A DNA stretch of 64,000 nucleotides, taken from assembly GCA_016710685.1 (NCBI GenBank), contig JADJVC010000034.1:322388-386387 (forward strand), in the 5' to 3' direction. Of the stretch, positions 60,090 through 64,000 are shown one piece after another. Each line of letters starts with the position of its first letter. The stretch's first letter is position 1. The position numbers were made by a program, and so were the translations under genes. The notes below the pieces were generated by a model. It did no database searches, was not told the DNA's origin, and was given only the letters and a program-made list of their open reading frames with translations. This DNA comes from Flavobacteriales bacterium (GTDB lineage Bacteria; Bacteroidota; Bacteroidia; Flavobacteriales_F; PHOS-HE28).

Positions 60090-60837
60090 TTACTCAAGGA
60101 TGAAGATGAAGGTCATGTCGCCTTTTTGCTCCGCAGGCCCGTCCGGCTTGGGGCTGAAGGTGCATTGCAGCGCGGCTTTTTTGGCCAGATTGAACAGCAC
60201 TTGGCTGGTGGTTGTGCTGCGGTCCAAATTGAAGGCAACGTGCGTCACTTTGCCAGTGCGGTCCACGAAAATATCCAGCGCCACCTTGCCGCCTTCGGTC
60301 GGCTTTTCGGAAATGTTCGGCCCGCGCATCAATCCCCTTCCGGCCAAGCGGCCCTCGAAACCTTTTCCCGTTCAAGCTGCCGAATCCACCATCACCGGGC
60401 GTGTTGCTGGGCGGGCCATTTCCGGGCGTGTTGCTTGGCTGAGTACCAGGTGCACCGCTTGTGGTAGGGTTGAACAAAGCGCGCGGGTCCGGCTTGCGTG
60501 GCTCGGGCGGCTTTGGCTGCGGCTTGGGCTTTGGTGTTTCGGCCTTAGGCACGGCCACATCACTTTCTTCCTGCGTGGCCACGGGTTCAGGCGTTACCGG
60601 CGTTACGGCTTCAACCGGCGGTGGCGGGGTGGTTTGCGCTTGTGCAGGTGAGCCGCCGCCGGTAAGGCCTCCGGCATCTTCGAAGGCCAGTTCAATGCCT
60701 TCTTCTTGCGGCAGCGGATCGGGCTGTTGCAGGCCGATGTACAGGAAAAGGATCAGCAGCAGAATGTGGAACACGATGGTGAAGATCACCCCCGTGCGCT
60801 TGTCGTTCCGCTCCTGATGGATCGTGAAGCTGCTCAT
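60090..60837 (-). CDS. TonB-like energy transducer; one frameshift
   Basis: This periplasm-spanning protein of about 248 residues has one N-terminal membrane helix (GVIFTIVFHILLLILFLYIG), then a Pro/Lys/Glu-rich linker (ETPKPKPQPKPPEPRKPDPR) and a Gly/Asn/Pro-rich stretch. A C-terminal domain follows with MRGPNISEKPTEGGKVALDI and VFNLDRSTTTSQVLFNLAKK-like sequence (AFNLDRSTTTSQ). The frame breaks at about 60363-60369. Removing one base of a homopolymer joins GSLNGKG to FEGRLAGRGLMRGP. It follows exbB and exbD on the same strand, so it is the TonB partner. The C-terminal domain is only loosely like classical TonB. Confidence 0.8.
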
Positions 60838-60888
60838 TCTTTTTTCTCCTCGCTGATCTCCGATTACCGCTTTATCTCGCACCAGTAA

Positions 60889-60905
60889 TCGACCCAATGG
60901 GTCGA
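60889..60905. repeat. Perfect palindrome TCGACCCA-A-TGGGTCGA
   Basis: This 8+1+8 dyad lies in the 167-bp spacer between exbD and the TonB-like gene, 52 bases upstream of the tonB ATG. It could be an operator, an RNA hairpin or a REP-like unit. The spacer also holds CTCCGCGCCTCTGCG repeat words (60971-60985) after the exbD stop. Confidence 0.45.
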
Positions 60906-61004
60906 CGCTACAGGTGCACTTTATTCGCGGCTGTGCCGCACTCCGACAACCCGAATACCCTTAATTCTTCTCCGCGCCTCTGCGTCCAAAATCCTTCTCC
61001 CCCC

Positions 61005-61400
61005 TCAATCCGGTTTAGTAGCCAAAATGATCTTCCACTTGTTCCGCTTGCAGATGTCCAGCACGCTCACCGTAATGCCGGTGGGCACGCTTTGGTCCAC
61101 GTGCAGAATGATGGCCTGGTCGCCGGCTGTTTTCGCCATTTCGCTGGTCAGTACACCTTCGAGCTGGTCAGGTTCGATCAGCTGGTTGTTCACGCTGTAA
61201 TGCTTGTCGACATCGATGCGTACGGCCACCTTGGCCTTCTCCTTCGTCTTGTTGGCGCTGGTGGGCAGGTCCACGGGCAGCGCGTAGGGGCTTACCATGG
61301 TGCTGAGGATCACGAAGAAGATCAGGAGCAGGAAGACCAGATCGGTCATCGAGCTCATGTTGAACCCGGCATCCACCTTATGTGAGCTGCGTAGTCCCAT
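61005..61400 (-). CDS. ExbD/TolR family biopolymer transport protein
   Basis: This 131-residue protein has one N-terminal transmembrane helix with the proton-pathway Asp in SSMTDLVFLLLIFFVILSTM (about residue 20). A periplasmic domain follows (VAVRIDVDKHYSVNNQLIEP, then DQAIILHVDQSVPTGITVSV). It overlaps functionally with the ExbB-like protein 3 bases upstream and the TonB-like protein downstream. Together they couple the proton gradient to the outer-membrane receptors, of which two intact ones and a dead one are encoded at the other end of the window. Assignment to ExbD or TolR cannot be settled by sequence alone. Confidence 0.9.
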   Translation of the reverse strand: MGLRSSHKVDAGFNMSSMTDLVFLLLIFFVILSTMVSPYALPVDLPTSANKTKEKAKVAVRIDVDKHYSVNNQLIEPDQLEGVLTSEMAKTAGDQAIILHVDQSVPTGITVSVLDICKRNKWKIILATKPD

Positions 61401-61403
61401 GCG

Positions 61404-62129
61404 TTATTTGGCGGGTGAATCCAGCACGTCCATGAAGGCCACGGTGGAGGCTTCCATGTTCTGCACCACTTTGTTCACGCGAGCTACCAAGGTGTTGTAG
61501 GCGATGTAGCCGATGATGCCGATGATGAGGCCGGCAACGGTAGTGACCATGGCCTGCATGATGCCGCCCGAAAGCTGGCCGATCTCCACGCCCGCACCGC
61601 TGATCTTCATGGTGTGGAAGGTGACGATCATCCCGATAACCGTTCCGAGGAAACCCAGCATGGGCGCGGCGCCCGCGATGGTGGCCAAAATGCTGAGCCC
61701 TTTTTCCAGCTTGTAGATCTCCAACTTGCCGGCGTTTTCGATGCTCACTTCAATGTCTTTCAGCGGACGACCGATGCGGCTGATGCCTTTGTCCAGCATG
61801 CGCGCCACGGGGGCGGGGTTTTGGGCGCAGAGGTTTTTGGCGGAATCGATCTTGCCATCGTGGATGTAATCCCGGATCTTCTCCATGAAGTCCTTCTCCT
61901 CACGCAGCGCACGGCGGATGGCCATGCTGCGCTCGATGATGATGTACACCGCGATCAACGACATCAGTGCAAGTGGCCCCATGATGTACCAGCCTCCGTT
62001 CTGGATCAGTTCCCAAACGGAGATGGTTTCCATTACTGGCGGTGCATCGGGCGCGGTTGCGGCCTGCTCCAGCAGTTGCCGGGCGGCCTCGGCGTTGTCC
62101 TGTACTTGGGCGAGAAGCTCGAAGGGCAT
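61404..62129 (-). CDS. MotA/TolQ/ExbB proton channel family protein
   Basis: This 241-residue inner-membrane protein has helices at about 43-65, 145-175 and 185-215. The conserved ATIAGAAPMLGFLGTVIGMI and GIMQAMVTTVAGLIIGIIGY segments of the ExbB/TolQ channel are present. The N-terminal 40 residues (DNAEAARQLLEQAATAPDAP) are unconserved. It is the first gene of exbB-exbD-tonB. The start at 62129 is the only reasonable ATG. Confidence 0.92.
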   Translation of the reverse strand: MPFELLAQVQDNAEAARQLLEQAATAPDAPPVMETISVWELIQNGGWYIMGPLALMSLIAVYIIIERSMAIRRALREEKDFMEKIRDYIHDGKIDSAKNLCAQNPAPVARMLDKGISRIGRPLKDIEVSIENAGKLEIYKLEKGLSILATIAGAAPMLGFLGTVIGMIVTFHTMKISGAGVEIGQLSGGIMQAMVTTVAGLIIGIIGYIAYNTLVARVNKVVQNMEASTVAFMDVLDSPAK

Positions 62130-62174
62130 GTGTTGTGCTTGGTTGGGGTTGAACGCGGGAATGCGTTGGAAATT

Positions 62175-63401
62175 TTACCGGGTAAGTTGTGCTAAGGCGA
62201 TTTCAAAGGCGGTGCTGGTGACCAAAGTCTTTCCTGCGTGTTTGGCGTGAACGCTTTCCAAAGCTTTTCCGATCACGTCGCTCACGTCATTGAATATGGC
62301 CTGGTCCGTTAGTTCGGCACCGTCCTGCATGCAATAAGCGAAAACGCGCGCCATGCCACAATTGGCAATAAAGTCGGGGATCACGCTCACTTTTTGGTCT
62401 GCATGTTCGGCGATGGGGCCGTAAAAGATCTCGAGGTCGGCGAAGGGCACGTTGGCACCGCTGGCGATCACCTCCAACCCGGCGGCGCAAAGGCGGTCCA
62501 CTTGGGCGCCTGTTACCAAACGGGAAGCGGCGCAGGGGAGGAATACCTCCGCGCCACTGTCCCAAATGCGCTCGTTCACCGTGTCGAATGGCAACATGTC
62601 GTGCATGTGCAGGGCGTTGCCCTTTTTCTCCAGAAACAGTTTTTCCACCGCCGCTTCACTCAGCCCGTCCGGGGCCAAGGTGCCGCCGTGCCGGTCAATG
62701 ATGCCCACGATACGCGCGCCTGCCCGGCTGAGGTAATAGCCGGCCGCAGCGGCCACATTGCCCCAGCCCTGCACGATCACGCGCTTGCCTTCCACACTTC
62801 CGCCTTTGATGCGGTACTGGTGGATCACGCTTTGCGCAACGCCCCAGCCGGTTATCAGGTCTGCAACGGCAAAGCGTCCGGGTGCGGGGGTGTAGGCGGG
62901 GTTCTCCACGCGCTTGCTAACGCCTGTGCGCAGTTGGCCGAGGATGCGCACCTTGGCGCCTTGGTCGCTGCCTTGGTGCCCGTTCACAACGCCTTCCTGC
63001 GGGTGCCACAAGCCGTAGTGCTCCGTAATGGGCACTACCTCGTTCATTTCGTCCACGTTCATATCACCGCCTGTGCCATAGTAGGCTTTCAGGATCGGCG
63101 TAACAACTTTATACCAACGCTCCAACACCTCTCGTTTCCGGGGGTCGGCCGGGTCGAAGTCGATGCCGCTCTTGGCACCACCGATCGGCGGGCCGCTTAC
63201 GGTGAACTTCACTTCCATGGTCTTGGCCAAGCTGGTCACTTCGCGCCGGTCCAGCCCTTTACGCATGCGGGTTCCTCCGCCTGCAGCGCCGCCGCGCAGG
63301 CTATTGATCACCGTCCAACCGCGGGCGCCGGTGGGTGCGTCGTGCCATTCAAATACGATCTCCGGCTCCCGCTCTTCGAAATCCTTCAACGCCTTTCTCA
63401 T
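62175..63401 (-). CDS. Glu/Leu/Phe/Val dehydrogenase family protein
   Basis: This 408-residue NAD(P)-dependent oxidative deaminase has the family motif PPIGGAKSGIDFDPADP with the catalytic Lys, the KAYYGTGGDMNVDEMNEVVP segment and a Rossmann domain (VIVQGWGNVAAAAGYYLSRA). ASGANVPFADLEI follows. Glutamate is the likely substrate, but leucine or phenylalanine dehydrogenases share these motifs. ATG 63401 was chosen because a -7 box lies at 63422-63429. A short in-frame extension upstream of it would cross that box. Confidence 0.9.
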   Translation of the reverse strand: MRKALKDFEEREPEIVFEWHDAPTGARGWTVINSLRGGAAGGGTRMRKGLDRREVTSLAKTMEVKFTVSGPPIGGAKSGIDFDPADPRKREVLERWYKVVTPILKAYYGTGGDMNVDEMNEVVPITEHYGLWHPQEGVVNGHQGSDQGAKVRILGQLRTGVSKRVENPAYTPAPGRFAVADLITGWGVAQSVIHQYRIKGGSVEGKRVIVQGWGNVAAAAGYYLSRAGARIVGIIDRHGGTLAPDGLSEAAVEKLFLEKKGNALHMHDMLPFDTVNERIWDSGAEVFLPCAASRLVTGAQVDRLCAAGLEVIASGANVPFADLEIFYGPIAEHADQKVSVIPDFIANCGMARVFAYCMQDGAELTDQAIFNDVSDVIGKALESVHAKHAGKTLVTSTAFEIALAQLTR

Positions 63402-63421
63402 AGATCCTTTGCAATAAGGGG

Positions 63422-63429
63422 CAAAAGTA
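63422..63429 (-). promoter_or_regulatory. -7 promoter box TACTTTTG for the dehydrogenase gene
   Basis: The minus-strand TACTTTTG matches TAnnTTTG and ends 20 bases before the ATG at 63401. Confidence 0.5.
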
Positions 63430-63485
63430 ACGGGGCGCTGCACCGTGCCCCGGATGTTCCGCACGGGGTTATCCGTGTGGGGCTG

Positions 63486-64000
63486 TTAATAGGGCAGGTG
63501 CAACGCCCCGCCGATTGAACCGCGCGCCGCACCGGTAACGCTGGCCAAGGTGTTGTGTTCACCGCGCAGCCGCAACAGGCCCAGCAACGCGAAGATCACC
63601 GCCTCTTTGTAGTCGATCAATTCCTTGGAAGGTAGTTCCGGCCGCACTGTTCCCAAGGCCGTGGTGCGTTCCACAAGGAATCCGTTGTGCGCACCGCCGC
63701 CGGTCACCAGCACGGTTTCCGCGCCGGACCGGCCCAATTCACGGGCAACTTGCCCGGCGATGTGCTCCACGGCGGTGCGCATGCGGTCCGCGAGCGGAAT
63801 GCTTGCGCCAAGCAATGGTTTTACGTTTACCTCAAACCATTCACGGCCCAAGGAACGGGGCGGTGGCGCAGCATAGAACGGCAATGCGTCCAAGCGAGCG
63901 AGCAACGCCGTGTCCACCGTTCCACTGCGGGCCATCTCGCCATTCGCATCGTAAGGTACACCGGCTTCCTGCGCCAGTCCGTCCAGCACTTGGTTACAGG
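63486..64000 (-). CDS. anmK: Anhydro-N-acetylmuramic acid kinase, C-terminal part
   Basis: The reading frame continues past the right edge, so only the last 171 codons are present. AnmK features are NQVLDGLAQEAGVPYDANGE, TVDTALLARLDALPFYAAPPPRSLGREWF and the nucleotide-site block ETVLVTGGGAHNGFLVER. ELPSKELIDYKEAVIFALLG follows. The enzyme phosphorylates and opens 1,6-anhydroMurNAc during cell-wall recycling. No other recycling gene is in the window. Confidence 0.93.
   Translation of the reverse strand, partial: CNQVLDGLAQEAGVPYDANGEMARSGTVDTALLARLDALPFYAAPPPRSLGREWFEVNVKPLLGASIPLADRMRTAVEHIAGQVARELGRSGAETVLVTGGGAHNGFLVERTTALGTVRPELPSKELIDYKEAVIFALLGLLRLRGEHNTLASVTGAARGSIGGALHLPY

Noticed and set aside
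62394..63518. 374-codon open frame opposite the amino-acid dehydrogenase
   Set aside because: It is antisense to a complete conserved enzyme and rich in His, Val and Ala as expected from the complement.

Overview
The window is a gene-dense piece of a Bacteroidota chromosome with fairly high GC, most likely Flavobacteriia-like. The evidence is four proteins with type IX secretion (T9SS) C-terminal sorting domains, an adjacent PorV and PorU-like peptidase pair, a HmuY-type haem lipoprotein, outer-membrane receptors with carboxypeptidase-like N-terminal domains, separate atpD-atpC genes, and recurring TAnnTTTG -7 promoter boxes typical of this phylum. I see no insertion sequence, prophage, CRISPR array or rRNA operon. 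The gene content is mainly core metabolism and envelope biology.

Layout. 0-6 kb: a TonB-dependent receptor with a HmuY lipoprotein, facing a second outer-membrane receptor. 6-12.5 kb: an RRM RNA-binding protein, a fatty acid desaturase, a CotH-domain T9SS cargo, a DUF4139 protein and a decayed receptor gene. 12.5-19.4 kb: a same-strand run of sensor kinase, two secreted PPC-domain paralogues and a LuxR-type response regulator. 19.6-24.4 kb: atpDC, ribF, a small LRR protein, purS and pssA. 24.4-32.4 kb: porV, a PorU2-like C25 peptidase and lnt. 32.4-44.3 kb: a membrane protein, a T9SS cargo, pabB, tilS, a DsbD module, gmhA, yifB and a MORN/TonB-C protein. 44.4-50.1 kb: secA, a DUF2795 protein, a PduO-type cobalamin adenosyltransferase and a methyltransferase. 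50.2-57 kb: a carotenoid and photolyase operon (sigma factor, crtI, crtB, idi, phr, a 53-residue ORF, SRPBCC, crtZ, lycopene cyclase). 57-64 kb: a membrane glycosyltransferase-like protein, two tRNA-Val genes, folC, tonB-exbD-exbB, an amino-acid dehydrogenase and the end of anmK.

The most unusual signal is not a gene. At least a dozen spacers carry short self-similar repeats in which the family word changes but the period is mostly exactly 7 or 9 bp. They often occur as inverted pairs, and almost all lie directly downstream of a stop codon, sometimes supplying the last codons of the gene. Other points to check are a perfect 9+9 inverted repeat around the carotenoid operon promoter, two mutually exclusive hairpins in front of pabB, and the kinase/secreted-protein/regulator operon.

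Five genes (sensor kinase, porU2-like, secA, lycopene cyclase, tonB) are each split by a single-base frameshift at a homopolymer. Because secA is essential, I treat these as probable sequencing errors and annotate each gene as one broken CDS.
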